From: Bosea sp. PAMC 26642
GTDB lineage: Bacteria; Pseudomonadota; Alphaproteobacteria; Rhizobiales; Beijerinckiaceae
DNA: 64,000 bases
Assembly (NCBI RefSeq): GCF_001562255.1
Contig: NZ_CP014301.1
Coordinates: 3,162,001 to 3,226,000 of the forward strand
Reading direction: 5' to 3'
Of this stretch, positions 26,111 through 34,771 are shown piece by piece (the first letter of the stretch is position 1; the number at the start of each line of letters is the position of its first letter). The translations under genes were made by a program, and so were the position numbers. A model generated the notes under the pieces. The model saw only the letters and a program-made list of their open reading frames with translations. It did no database searches and was not told where the DNA came from.

Positions 26111-26911
26111 CTAAAACGCCGGCAATGGCTTCCAGGCATCGCCCATCCACTTCTCGTAGGTTTGCCCGATCTTGCCATTCAAGATGTTCACGAACAGAAA
26201 AGTGTTCACCCAGCGTTGAAAGTCGAGGTCACCGCGGCGAACGCCCATCGCATAGACGTTGTCGGTAAGCTTGATCTTCTGATCGAAGCCTTTTTCCGGG
26301 TACCGCTTCTTCAACTCGGCTGCGAGATAAGAGACCGTTCCGGCAGCATCGACCTGACCGGCGACAAGTGCGTTGAGATTGGCACTATCGTCCGCGAATT
26401 GAATAAGCTGCATTCCCGGGATATTCGCTTGGGCAAGAATGTTGGCGTAAGCAGAGCCGCGCGCAACGCCGACGCGCTTGCCAGCGAGCTCAGCAAGACT
26501 TGCGATCTTGAGCTCTGGCGGGCCAATTACCATCGATTGGTGCATGCCGTAGGGCGAGGTGAAGAGGACTGACTTCGCCCGCTCGGGGGTGATCTGCAGG
26601 GTCGCGGCGATTACATCAGCCTTCCCCGTCAGCAGCGTCGGAATGCGGTTCTCATTCGTAACCGAAACGATCTCGAGCGCAACGCCGAGGTCCTTGGCCA
26701 GCATCTTGGCGATATCCACGTCGTAGCCGTCAGGCTCCATTTTAGCGTCAGTTGTGCCAAACGGCGGTGATGCGATGTTCACTCCAACCAGTATCTTTCC
26801 GCGCTTCAGCACCGCATCGAGTGTCTGCGCGTTCGTGGTTAAGGTGCCGGAGGCAAGTAAAAGGAGCGCAGCTGCAATGGAGCGCATGGGTCTTCCAAAG
26901 GCGTTCGTCAT
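26111..26911 (-). CDS. Amino-acid ABC transporter substrate-binding protein (family 3)
   Basis: A 266-residue periplasmic binding protein. A signal peptide with core SIAAALLLLASG ends near NAQ at about residue 29. The mature part begins LDAVLKRGKILVGVNIASPP, then FGTTDAKMEPDGYDVDIAKM, the classical family 3 signature, and later AGKRVGVARGSAYANI. It probably binds a polar amino acid or opine-like compound. ATG 26911 follows GGAGAG. It is the last of four genes in a minus-strand operon after two permeases and an HD-domain gene; no ATPase gene is present. Confidence 0.9.
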   Translation of the reverse strand: MTNAFGRPMRSIAAALLLLASGTLTTNAQTLDAVLKRGKILVGVNIASPPFGTTDAKMEPDGYDVDIAKMLAKDLGVALEIVSVTNENRIPTLLTGKADVIAATLQITPERAKSVLFTSPYGMHQSMVIGPPELKIASLAELAGKRVGVARGSAYANILAQANIPGMQLIQFADDSANLNALVAGQVDAAGTVSYLAAELKKRYPEKGFDQKIKLTDNVYAMGVRRGDLDFQRWVNTFLFVNILNGKIGQTYEKWMGDAWKPLPAF

Positions 26912-26929
26912 CGAATGGCTCTCCGTTTT

Positions 26930-27574
26930 TTAAGGGTGGGCATGTCGATGCTCCAGCCATTCGGACAGCAGCGTGAATGGCAGGCACATCACGAAATAGG
27001 CGACTGCCACGACGCCAAAGGCGAGAAGTGGCTGGAAGGTGGCATTGCTGGCGATCTGGCCGGCTCGGGTGAGCTCGACGAACCCAACAAGAGCGGCGAG
27101 CGAGGTATTCTTGATCAGCTGGACCGTGAAGCCGCATGTTGGAGCCAAGGCCATCCGCAGTGCTTGTGGAAAGATCACAAAGCGGAAGGAAAACCAGCGA
27201 TTGAGCCCGAGCGCCGCAGCGCCTTCCCATTGCCCGGATCCCACCGCGCCGATCGCGCCTCGCCAGATCGTCGAGAAATAGGCGCCGGCATAAAGCGTCA
27301 GGGCAAGCGCGCTGGATAGGAGTGCTCCAAGATCAAAGCCTAAGGCGCTCAGCCCAAAATAGGTGAGCAACAATACGATCAATAGCGGCGTCCCTTGCAC
27401 GAACTGGACGAAGATGGTCACGCCGTGGCGGGCAATGGCGTTCCGGGCAAGCCCTATTGCCGTGAGCAGGGCGCCAAACAAGACGCCGCCGGCCAAGGCC
27501 GACGCCGCAAGAAGGAGCGTCCAGCGTGCCGCAAGGACGATGTAGAACATTTCATTAGGGCCAAAGCTGCGCAT
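26930..27574 (-). CDS. Amino-acid ABC transporter permease
   Basis: A 214-residue HAAT-family permease with about five membrane segments. QGTPLLIVLLLTYFGLSALG near residue 65 and the EAA loop GAAALGLNRWFSFRFVIFPQ near 120 are the family hallmarks. It lies 1 bp after the sister permease gene; the two probably form a heterodimeric channel. Confidence 0.9.
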   Translation of the reverse strand: MRSFGPNEMFYIVLAARWTLLLAASALAGGVLFGALLTAIGLARNAIARHGVTIFVQFVQGTPLLIVLLLTYFGLSALGFDLGALLSSALALTLYAGAYFSTIWRGAIGAVGSGQWEGAAALGLNRWFSFRFVIFPQALRMALAPTCGFTVQLIKNTSLAALVGFVELTRAGQIASNATFQPLLAFGVVAVAYFVMCLPFTLLSEWLEHRHAHP

Positions 27575-27575
27575 G

Positions 27576-28250
27576 TCAGGCCCACCTTGTGCTTCGGAAC
27601 AATGGGCGCCCCAGAGCCCAGAGTAGCAGGCGCTGCAGATAATTCAGGGCCAGGTAGAAGGCGGCAGCCAGCGCAAAAGCTTCAATGCTCCGGAATGTGT
27701 CAGAGTTGATATCGGACGCGGCAGCTGTGAGTTCCTGAGCGCCGATCGCTGACGTGATACCCGTTGAGAGCATCAGCAACACGTTCTGACTCACTAAGGC
27801 CGGGTAGATGCGCGCCAATGCAGGAGGCAGTACTACGAGGGCCAAGGTCTGCCAGGGCCGGAGTGCCAGGCTCTTGGCAGCTTCGATCTGCCCAATTGGC
27901 GTCGCCGCAAGCCCTGCTCGGATGATTTCGCAGGTGTAGGCGGCGTTATTCAGCACGAGGGTAAGGGCGGCTGCCGTGACCGGCGACAGCCGAATCCCGA
28001 TCGAAGGCAGACCCAGGAAGACCACGAAAAGCTGGACGAGCAATGGAGTGTTGCGGAAGATCTCGACATAAGCCCGCGAAAGCCATCGCAGCGGCCAGGC
28101 CTTCGCCCGACGGGCTAAGGCCAGCATCAGGCCAAAGCCGGTGCCCGCCACAACACCGATCACGGTGAGGAGAAGAGTAAGCGTTAGCCCCTCCAGCAGC
28201 AGGGGCCAGCGCTGCAGGACCGGACCAAATGTAAGGGTATAATCGATCAT
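27576..28250 (-). CDS. Amino-acid ABC transporter permease
   Basis: A 224-residue HAAT-family permease: EIFRNTPLLVQLFVVFLGLP near residue 65, NNAAYTCEIIRAGL near 110 and an EAA loop ending LVVLPPALARIYPALVSQ. It starts 10 bp after the HD-domain gene. With the next permease and the binding protein it forms an import system that needs an ATPase encoded elsewhere. Confidence 0.9.
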   Translation of the reverse strand: MIDYTLTFGPVLQRWPLLLEGLTLTLLLTVIGVVAGTGFGLMLALARRAKAWPLRWLSRAYVEIFRNTPLLVQLFVVFLGLPSIGIRLSPVTAAALTLVLNNAAYTCEIIRAGLAATPIGQIEAAKSLALRPWQTLALVVLPPALARIYPALVSQNVLLMLSTGITSAIGAQELTAAASDINSDTFRSIEAFALAAAFYLALNYLQRLLLWALGRPLFRSTRWA

Positions 28251-28260
28251 AGATCCCGCT

Positions 28261-28917
28261 TCACATCAGGGGTCGTGGCGTCATCATGGTGCCTGCAGCG
28301 GCGAGGCTATCGGAATGGCACAACCCCAACGTCGCCGCGCTGTACCACCAGGTGTTGTCCGCCCAGCGGACGATCATGCACTCGGTGCTCAGCTTAATGT
28401 GCTGGCCCTCCATAGAATGACCCAGCGCGATATGAGCGATGGCTTCAGGCAGTCCGGCGGCGAGACAAATATGTGCGCCATATACGGAGTGGCGCAGGGA
28501 CGGATAGCCGGTCCGGTCAGGTCTGGCTTGCCAACGTTCTAGATTGACAGGATCGCATTCCCAACACTTGCCGATGTCATGGCAGAGGGCTCCGGCCAGA
28601 ACAATGTCGCGGTCGACCTCGACATGCGGGAAAGTTCGGCGGAACTCGTCGACGGTGTTCACGGCCAGCCTAGCCACGCCGCGCAGATGGAGTTCTTGGC
28701 TTCCGGTCTTCAGCACAAAGTGATTAGGCGCGCCCTCGCCCGGAATATCTGAAATGCGTGTGAATGATGAGTCCCGTAACGACAGTGCCCACGCCTTGAT
28801 CACCTTCTCACGCAATCCGTCGTCGACGATCCCGGCGATCTCCGGAAGATCTTCGAGGATGGAGGCGCGCACGGTCGCGGAGACATCATCAAGTTCGGCT
28901 AAGGGCAGGCTTGGCAC
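28261..28917 (-). CDS. HD-domain metal-dependent phosphohydrolase-like protein
   Basis: A 218-residue protein with an HD motif CHDIGK near residue 112 and supporting histidines in LRHSVYGAHICLA and IALGHS, the usual pattern of divalent-metal ligands. HD proteins hydrolyse phosphate esters or, in some lineages, oxidise substrates such as phosphonates or inositol; which applies is not clear. It is the first gene of the amino-acid transporter operon, so its substrate may be the imported compound. A LysR gene diverges from it. Confidence 0.75.
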   Translation of the reverse strand: MPSLPLAELDDVSATVRASILEDLPEIAGIVDDGLREKVIKAWALSLRDSSFTRISDIPGEGAPNHFVLKTGSQELHLRGVARLAVNTVDEFRRTFPHVEVDRDIVLAGALCHDIGKCWECDPVNLERWQARPDRTGYPSLRHSVYGAHICLAAGLPEAIAHIALGHSMEGQHIKLSTECMIVRWADNTWWYSAATLGLCHSDSLAAAGTMMTPRPLM

Positions 28918-28997
28918 AGAAAACCTCGATCAGATAAGGGCAATCCTGCAAGCCTAGTCGCAGTGATCGGCTGGATTCCAATCGAAAATATCCCTAG

Positions 28998-29017
28998 CTT
29001 GATCAAGAAACTTGATC
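28998..29017. promoter_or_regulatory. Palindrome and direct repeat upstream of the LysR gene
   Basis: CTTGATCAAG (28998-29007) is a perfect 10-bp palindrome, followed by a further CTTGATC (29011-29017). It lies just before the LysR start and in the divergent promoter to the HD-domain operon, where LysR proteins usually bind. Confidence 0.45.
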
Positions 29018-29026
29018 GGGCAATGC

Positions 29027-29917
29027 ATGCTGAACCTTAAGCTCATCGAGGCATTCTATTGGGTGGCGAAGCTCCGCAATTTTCACGCCGCGGCGGACCG
29101 CATGCGGCTCGCACAGCCGACTGTGACGTATCGTGTCAAAGAGCTGGAGCGACAACTTGGTCGTTCGTTGCTGACGCGAAGCAGCCAGCCAGTGCGTATG
29201 ACGCCGGTTGGCCAGGCCTTCTTCGTCAATGCCGAGCGCTTGTTGACGCTAGCGCAGGAGATGCAGCATCAGATGCGGGCCGGCCAGGAGGTAACAGGCC
29301 TCTTGCGGCTAGGCGTCATGGATGCTTTTGCCGCCGTTTGCCTTCCGGAACTTTTGCGCAGCCTTGCGGAACGCCATCCCGACCTCGAGGTCTCGGTCGT
29401 AGTCGATCTCAGCCACACTCTGACATTGAAGCTGGACGCCGGCGAGCTAGACGTCGCCGTGGTCTCCAGCCCACCGATCCTACCGGGTCTACGTTATGAT
29501 AGGCTTGGGGGACAAAGCGTAGGCTGGATCAGCGCACCTTCTGTCGCGAACTCGCTACACAAACCACAGAACATCGCCGAACAGCGGATTTTTATAACAC
29601 CTCCCCCATCCAACCTGGGAACGATTACCGCGACGTGGTTCAAAGAGTGTGGGTTAGAGCCGCCCTCCTTCAGCATGTGCAACAGCATGTCTGCCATCGT
29701 GCGATTGGTAACTGCGGGCGCTGGCGTCGGCATTATGCCCCTTAAACTTGTCGATGACGCCCTGGCAGCCGGCAGGCTCTGCCATCTTGACCACCTCGCG
29801 CCGGTGAACCCGCAAGACATTTTTGTCGCGCTGCCGCTAGGCGTATTGGACTTGGCCGTCACCGTTACAACGGATGCGATCAGAGCCGTCGTTCGAAGTC
29901 ACGGGTTCAACGATTAG
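29027..29917 (+). CDS. LysR family transcriptional regulator
   Basis: A 296-residue LysR protein. The N-terminal winged helix is residues 1-60: LKLIEAFYWVAKLRNFHAAA then AQPTVTYRVKELERQLGRSL. The effector domain begins near LLRLGVMDAFAAVCLP at 90 and shows the two-lobed periplasmic-binding fold. Start ATG 29027 is chosen for the normal LysR N-terminus. It diverges from the HD-domain and amino-acid transporter operon and likely regulates it. Confidence 0.9.
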   Translation: MLNLKLIEAFYWVAKLRNFHAAADRMRLAQPTVTYRVKELERQLGRSLLTRSSQPVRMTPVGQAFFVNAERLLTLAQEMQHQMRAGQEVTGLLRLGVMDAFAAVCLPELLRSLAERHPDLEVSVVVDLSHTLTLKLDAGELDVAVVSSPPILPGLRYDRLGGQSVGWISAPSVANSLHKPQNIAEQRIFITPPPSNLGTITATWFKECGLEPPSFSMCNSMSAIVRLVTAGAGVGIMPLKLVDDALAAGRLCHLDHLAPVNPQDIFVALPLGVLDLAVTVTTDAIRAVVRSHGFND

Positions 29918-30020
29918 GTGTTCCAGTCAGTTTAGCGAAAGGCGTGCTGTGCCGAGGGAGCGTATGCATTGGTCATGCTGGGCGCAATCTTGCCGTTGTG
30001 CCATTGCACCCAAAGCCGCT

Positions 30021-30758
30021 TTACAGGGAAACCGTTGTGCGAACTCTCGGGTCGGCGATTGCTTGCGGGGTCGAAGCGCGAACTGCTTGAAGGCGCCGGC
30101 CTCCGCCCCGCAAGTGATCAGAGATTGCCTTTTGTGCTGCTATACCGTCGCCGGTGAGGAAAGCCGATAGGATCGCTTCGTGCTCTGATAAAACTTCTTT
30201 CGACGGAGCTCCGCTGGCGCTTCTTGTCAAGTAAAGTCGTGATTGAAGCAGGATAATGTGTAGGTTCGCATAGATTTTAGTCATAGCCGGATTTTCGGCA
30301 CTGTCGATTATCGCTTGATGAAAACGCGCATCTTCGTCGGTAAATTTTCGATAATCTCGATATTTTGTGCCAAGTCGCCGGATACCACTCATTTTCCGAA
30401 AAGATTGCTCCATCGACCGGAGCGTTTCTGACTTCATTTTTGGCGCGCCGACCAGCGCACAGTGCCCCTCCCAGAGAATGCGAAACTCCATCAATCCTGC
30501 CAGATACTCCGGACTAGGCGGCGGTAAAACCGAATAGCCCGCATACAGTTCGAGCGACACCAATTGCTCTCTTTCAAGACGCGCTAGAGCCTCACGTATC
30601 GGGGTCGAGCTCACACTAAGTTCCCGCGCCAAAGCATCGATGTTCAGACGAGCGCCGGGGGGTAACTCCCTGTCGATAATGCGCGCTTTGATATCTTCAT
30701 AGGTCTGCTCGGAGACGGTCGTCCTCACCAGAACGCGTGGAAGCGTTTTTACCGTCAT
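30021..30758 (-). CDS. GntR family regulator (FCD subfamily)
   Basis: A 245-residue regulator. The winged helix spans about residues 15-75 (YEDIKARIIDRELPPGARLN, then LARELSVSSTPIREALARLE). The FCD domain has the metal-ligand pattern in DEDARFHQAII and LSEHEAILSAF. Two palindromes built on the half-site ATCGTGCA lie just upstream (30775-30788 and 30859-30875), between this gene and the divergent sugar-acid operon, so it probably represses both itself and that operon until a sugar-acid inducer binds. Confidence 0.88.
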   Translation of the reverse strand: MTVKTLPRVLVRTTVSEQTYEDIKARIIDRELPPGARLNIDALARELSVSSTPIREALARLEREQLVSLELYAGYSVLPPPSPEYLAGLMEFRILWEGHCALVGAPKMKSETLRSMEQSFRKMSGIRRLGTKYRDYRKFTDEDARFHQAIIDSAENPAMTKIYANLHIILLQSRLYLTRSASGAPSKEVLSEHEAILSAFLTGDGIAAQKAISDHLRGGGRRLQAVRASTPQAIADPRVRTTVSL

Positions 30759-30774
30759 CCTGAAGCCCCTCGCT

Positions 30775-30788
30775 GATCGTGCACGATC
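30775..30788. promoter_or_regulatory. Operator-like palindrome GATCGTGCACGATC
   Basis: A perfect 14-bp palindrome 17 bp upstream of the GntR start. It shares the TCGTGCA half-site with 30859-30875. Confidence 0.6.
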
Positions 30789-30858
30789 CTATCTCGAAAC
30801 AATCCTTGCATATTAGGGGCTTGGCAATCAACAAAAAGGGATTGATCAGATACCTGGA

Positions 30859-30875
30859 TCGTGCATTATGCACGA
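30859..30875. promoter_or_regulatory. Operator-like palindrome TCGTGCATTATGCACGA
   Basis: Two perfect 8-bp arms around a central T. It has the same half-site as the palindrome at 30775 and lies about 180 bp before the operon's first enzyme gene. Confidence 0.6.
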
Positions 30876-30985
30876 AACATCGGGCATTAAATGATCCGAT
30901 GCGTCCTAGTGATTTAGGAGAGAATGGAGGAGCTGCTCAGATTCCGGCGATCGCCGGTCGAGCCGCGCCAAGGAAGGAAAGTGTC

Positions 30986-31060
30986 ATGGGTGTTTCGCAG
31001 CGCCGTCCGCAGATCATGTTCGGCTGTTCGACGCTCCTGTCGAAGGAGCCCATCTCGTGA
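30986..31060 (+). CDS. Possible 24-codon leader ORF overlapping the next gene's start
   Basis: ATG 30986 follows AAGGAAGG at a good distance and encodes 24 residues (MGVSQRRPQIMFGCSTLLSK and four more). Its TGA overlaps the GTG start of the dehydrogenase gene in a GTGA arrangement, the layout used for translational coupling. It might be a leader peptide, the end of a decayed gene, or chance. No family is recognised. Confidence 0.35.
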   Translation: MGVSQRRPQIMFGCSTLLSKEPIS

Positions 31061-32046
31061 AGGTTGTTTTAGTCGGAGATGCAGGGCGCCAGAAGACCGT
31101 GCTTGCCCCGCTCCTACCAAACGTGTCGATCGTCACGTTACCTCGCGAGGCCGCTACCTCGGATGATTTCGATGCGGAGATTGCCGAAGACGACGTTGTG
31201 GTGAGCTTGCGATTCCGGAGGCCCCAAGGCGCTCCGCGGTTTGCGCTACTTCACGTGCCTGGTGCCGGCCTTGATGGGGTCGATCTGGCGAGTCTCTCGG
31301 CGGGCTGCAAGGTCTGCAATGTATTCGAGCACGAAATTCCAATCGCCGAGTATGTGCTCCACAGCATGCTTGGATGGGAAATACGCCCCAAGGAGATGCA
31401 GTTCACTGCAGAGGGTTGGGGTGAGGCGCATCGGAATCGGAAACCGCATGGCGAACTGGCGGGAAAGACGCTGGCAATTGTCGGTTTCGGTAGGATCGGT
31501 CGGGCGCTCGCCGAGCGAGCCCGTGCTTTCGGTATGCGTATCGCTACGCTTGATCGCTCGATCGGACAGCACGGAGCGCTCGTCGACGAGCGGATCGCTC
31601 CTGACCAGCTGCATCGTCTCCTTGCCATGTCCGATTATGTCGCGCTGACCTGCCCTCTGAATGAGAGCACACGCGGGCTGATCACTAACACAGAACTTGC
31701 CGCGATGCGTCCCTCCAGTGTGTTGATCAACATATCGCGGGCCGAGATTGTCGACGAAGCTGCCCTCTACAATGCGCTGGCAGAGGGTGAGATCGGGGGC
31801 GCCATCCTGGATGTTTGGTACCGCTATCCCGTCGGGGCCGACGACAATCCCGAGCCAGCGGCGTTCCCATTGCTCGAACTGCCGAACGTAGTGGCGACGC
31901 CGCATTCTTCGGCCTGGACGACGGCTCTTCCCGGCCGACGCTACAGCATCATTGCCGAAAACATTCGTCGTCTCGCTTCGGGCGAGCCGCTGCTCAATCA
32001 GGTCTGGCCTGAGGCCGAGATCACCAACCGGAAACAAACATCGTGA
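31057..32046 (+). CDS. D-2-hydroxyacid dehydrogenase family protein
   Basis: A 329-residue member of the D-isomer-specific 2-hydroxyacid dehydrogenases. The NAD-binding loop is VGFGRIGRALAERARAFGM near 150, the substrate arginine sits in LINISRAEIVDE near 230, and the proton-relay histidine in TPHSSAW near 285. Where most members have DVFxxEP the sequence is DVWYRYP, so the usual catalytic glutamate seems to be tyrosine. GTG 31057 follows AAGGAG at 31043-31048. It is the first enzyme of the sugar-acid operon and overlaps the next gene by 4 bp. Confidence 0.85.
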   Translation: MKVVLVGDAGRQKTVLAPLLPNVSIVTLPREAATSDDFDAEIAEDDVVVSLRFRRPQGAPRFALLHVPGAGLDGVDLASLSAGCKVCNVFEHEIPIAEYVLHSMLGWEIRPKEMQFTAEGWGEAHRNRKPHGELAGKTLAIVGFGRIGRALAERARAFGMRIATLDRSIGQHGALVDERIAPDQLHRLLAMSDYVALTCPLNESTRGLITNTELAAMRPSSVLINISRAEIVDEAALYNALAEGEIGGAILDVWYRYPVGADDNPEPAAFPLLELPNVVATPHSSAWTTALPGRRYSIIAENIRRLASGEPLLNQVWPEAEITNRKQTS

Positions 32047-33227
32047 ACGAGCCTATCAAAATCGTCGACATCCAGACTCTCGTCGTCAATGCCGAGATGC
32101 GTAACTGGATTTTCGTCAAAGTCATTACGGATCAGGACGGGCTTTATGGCTGGGGAGAAGCCAGCCTCAACTGGAAGACGCGCTCCGTTACCGGAGCAGT
32201 CGAGGATCTGAAGCCTCTCCTGATCGGCAAAGACCCACGCGATATCGAACAGATCGTTCGCATCCTGAACAAGCATAGCTATTACAAGCTCGGGATCATT
32301 GGTGCCACGGCGATCAGCGGTATCGAGCACGCGTTATGGGATATTTTCGGCAAAAGCCTTGATGTGCCGGTTTGGCGTCTGCTGGGCGGCAAGACCCGCG
32401 AGAGCGTCCGGGTCTACACGCATCTTGGCCTTGGCGATATGAAATCGGTCTACGAGACCTTCGACGAGGGCGCCCTACGCGAGAAGGCGCTGGCAGTGGT
32501 CGAGCAAGGCTACGACGCGCTCAAGGTCGTGTTCATTCCCTACGCGCATTTCTCGGTCGGTATCCCGGCCCGCAAGCATGTCGGCAGGCTCATGCGGACG
32601 CTTCGCGACGCGGTTGGCGACGGCGTCGACATCATGATCGACTTCCATGGCCGTCCGGCTTCGATCGCGGGCGCTCTCCAGTTCATCGAGGAACTGGCGC
32701 CGTACAACCCGATGTTCTGCGAGGAGCCGGTCATTCCAGGCGACACCGAGGCTATGCGCCTCGTCACCGAGCGGGCCGGCTGCCCGATCGCGACTGGCGA
32801 GCGGCTGGTTGGGTTCAAGGAATTTGAGCCGCTGTTTGCTGCCAAGGCTTGCCACATCGTTCAGCCCGACCTGAACCACACTGGCGGCATCCTCGAGGGC
32901 AAGCGCATCGCGGCCGCTGCAGAACAGGCTTTCATGGGTGTTGCGCCGCATAACCCCAATGGTCCGCTCGCGGGCGCGGCTGCGCTGCACTTCGATGTTT
33001 CGACGCCAAATTTCGTGATCCAGGAAGAAATGAGCGGCGCCGTGCCCTGGTATGACGACGTCGTCACGGTCCCGATGAAGCGCACGGGCAGTTCCTGGGC
33101 GGTGCCCGAAGGCCCCGGGCTGGGGGTGGAGGTCAATGAGCGCGAGGCCGCCAAGCACCCCTTCAAGCAAGAGGTGATCCACACAGCCTCGGCAGTCTTG
33201 CCCGATGGTACCGTGGTGGACTGGTGA
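32043..33227 (+). CDS. Galactonate dehydratase-like enolase-superfamily enzyme
   Basis: A 394-residue mandelate racemase/muconate lactonizing family protein. Metal ligands are seen in IMIDFHGRP near residue 200, FCEEPVIP near 222 and TGERLVGF near 248; the histidine in IMIDFHG and the one in APHNPNGPL near 302 are the acid/base pair typical of D-galactonate dehydratase. It would remove water from an aldonate to form a 2-keto-3-deoxy acid. It starts at GTG 32043, overlapping the preceding stop, and is followed with overlap by an alcohol dehydrogenase. The exact aldonate cannot be assigned. Confidence 0.85.
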   Translation: MNEPIKIVDIQTLVVNAEMRNWIFVKVITDQDGLYGWGEASLNWKTRSVTGAVEDLKPLLIGKDPRDIEQIVRILNKHSYYKLGIIGATAISGIEHALWDIFGKSLDVPVWRLLGGKTRESVRVYTHLGLGDMKSVYETFDEGALREKALAVVEQGYDALKVVFIPYAHFSVGIPARKHVGRLMRTLRDAVGDGVDIMIDFHGRPASIAGALQFIEELAPYNPMFCEEPVIPGDTEAMRLVTERAGCPIATGERLVGFKEFEPLFAAKACHIVQPDLNHTGGILEGKRIAAAAEQAFMGVAPHNPNGPLAGAAALHFDVSTPNFVIQEEMSGAVPWYDDVVTVPMKRTGSSWAVPEGPGLGVEVNEREAAKHPFKQEVIHTASAVLPDGTVVDW

Positions 33228-34330
33228 TGACGATGACGAACCGAGCACTCTCTAATCGTCGCGTCTTTGCAACGCCGGGCGGGGTTTACAACGCCACGCC
33301 TTCGAGGATCATTTTCGGCGCCGGAAGCTTGACCCGCGTCGTCGAGGCCGTCGACGCTCACGGTGCCAAACGTGCCGTCGTTGTATCGACGCCGGGTCGA
33401 CAGGATCTGGCACAGCGCGTCGTGAACCTGCTGGGCGATCGTTGCTGCGGTGTCATTCCTGAAGCCGTTTCGCAGGTTCCGATCGAACTTGCCCGCCGGG
33501 GTCGGAGATTGGCTGCCGAGATGGAGGCCGATTGCATCGTCAGTGTGGGCGGGGGCGCATCGATCGGGCTCGGCAAGGGGATCGGGCTTGAATATGCCAA
33601 GCCTATCATTGCCATACCTACCACCTACTCCGGGTCGGAGATGACGGGCTTCTGCGGCATCACCATCGACGGTGTGAAGCGTATGCATACTAGCCTGAAC
33701 ATGCTCGCTGGGACCGTGATCTACGACCCCGAACTCTCCGTCGGTCTGCCGGTCGATGTCAGCATGGCAAGTGCGATGAACGCGCTCGCCCACTGCGTCG
33801 ATTCCGTCTACGTCTCAACGATCAGCCCGATCATTCTGGCCGCCGCTCATGAAGGCGCGGCGGTGCTGATCGGTGCGATGCCTCGCGTTGCCGCGGCACC
33901 AGACGACCTCGTGGCTCGAACCGACCTGCTTTACGGTGCGTATCTGGCCGGGGCAGCGCTTACCGGCGGTTTTGCTTTCCAGCACGGCGTGGCACACACG
34001 CTGGGCGGCTCTTTCGGCATCGCGCATGGCACCTCCCATGCGCTCGTGCTGCCGCATGTTGCCGCTTACAACATGCGACATGCGCCAAGAGAGTTGGAAC
34101 GGCTGGCCCAGGCCATGGGCGTTACCAATCTCGGCAGATCCCTTTTCGATCTGCTTGAAAAAACGGGGCTTCCGAAAAGCCTGGCAGAAGTGGGCTTTGC
34201 AAAGAGCGACATTGGACGGGCTGCCGCAATAACCGTCGAGACAGACAACGGGCTCAATCCAGGGCCGGTTACACGCGAGGACGTGGAAGCTCTACTTGAC
34301 GACGCTTATCACGGTCGTCGCCCATCATGA
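33224..34330 (+). CDS. Iron-containing alcohol dehydrogenase / maleylacetate reductase-like
   Basis: A 368-residue group III alcohol dehydrogenase. The cofactor loop VSVGGGASIGLGKGIGLE is near 105, IPTTYSGSEMTGF near 135, and metal-ligand histidines are in NALAHCVDS near 188 and FQHGVAHTLGGSFGIAHG near 248. This pattern (NALAHC, HxLGG) is closest to maleylacetate reductases. The operon context suggests a reduction or oxidation of a keto or aldehyde acid. It overlaps both neighbours by 4 bp. Confidence 0.82.
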   Translation: MMTMTNRALSNRRVFATPGGVYNATPSRIIFGAGSLTRVVEAVDAHGAKRAVVVSTPGRQDLAQRVVNLLGDRCCGVIPEAVSQVPIELARRGRRLAAEMEADCIVSVGGGASIGLGKGIGLEYAKPIIAIPTTYSGSEMTGFCGITIDGVKRMHTSLNMLAGTVIYDPELSVGLPVDVSMASAMNALAHCVDSVYVSTISPIILAAAHEGAAVLIGAMPRVAAAPDDLVARTDLLYGAYLAGAALTGGFAFQHGVAHTLGGSFGIAHGTSHALVLPHVAAYNMRHAPRELERLAQAMGVTNLGRSLFDLLEKTGLPKSLAEVGFAKSDIGRAAAITVETDNGLNPGPVTREDVEALLDDAYHGRRPS

Positions 34331-34767
34331 TCGAGAGGCTGGTCAATCTGACGTGGATCCTGCTGGGAGCGGGTGCCGCCGCATTGTCCTGGCGCATTGG
34401 CTTGACCGGCCAGTACGGCCCGGATTCGGGCCTCTTTCCATTCGTCGCCGGCATTCTGGTCTGCCTGGGTGGCGTTGGTCTGATGTTGATCAAGGGCAAT
34501 ACTGCCGCGGGCCTGGAATGGCCCGACCGCACCGGCTGGAAACGCATCGCCGGGGTGATCGCCGGGCTGGCATTTATGTCGGCGGCAATCCCTTACCTCG
34601 GTTTCGCCGTCGCCGGCGTGATAACGATGGTGATCCTTTTGCGCACCGTGGAACGGAGCGGCTGGGGATCATCCATCCTCCTCGCCGTAGTCTCCGTCGC
34701 AGTGACACTATTTTTGTTCGGTTATCTGCTTGAGTTGCAGCTACCGCGCGGACCCTGGGGGTTCTGA
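34327..34767 (+). CDS. tctB: TTT transporter small membrane subunit (TctB-like)
   Basis: A 146-residue protein with four predicted membrane helices, including WILLGAGAAALSWRIGL near the start and IAGVIAGLAFMSAAIPYLGF in the middle. Length and topology match TctB. It starts within the stop of the alcohol dehydrogenase gene and precedes tctA by 4 bp, completing a TctB-TctA-TctC order. Confidence 0.8.
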   Translation: MIERLVNLTWILLGAGAAALSWRIGLTGQYGPDSGLFPFVAGILVCLGGVGLMLIKGNTAAGLEWPDRTGWKRIAGVIAGLAFMSAAIPYLGFAVAGVITMVILLRTVERSGWGSSILLAVVSVAVTLFLFGYLLELQLPRGPWGF

Positions 34768-34771
34768 TGCC

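Larger units (their letters stand above)
30759..31056. promoter_or_regulatory. Divergent promoter region of the GntR gene and sugar-acid operon
   Basis: About 300 bp with no long gene. It contains the two operator-like palindromes (30775-30788, 30859-30875) and a 24-codon ORF at 30986-31060 with a strong ribosome site. Confidence 0.55.
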
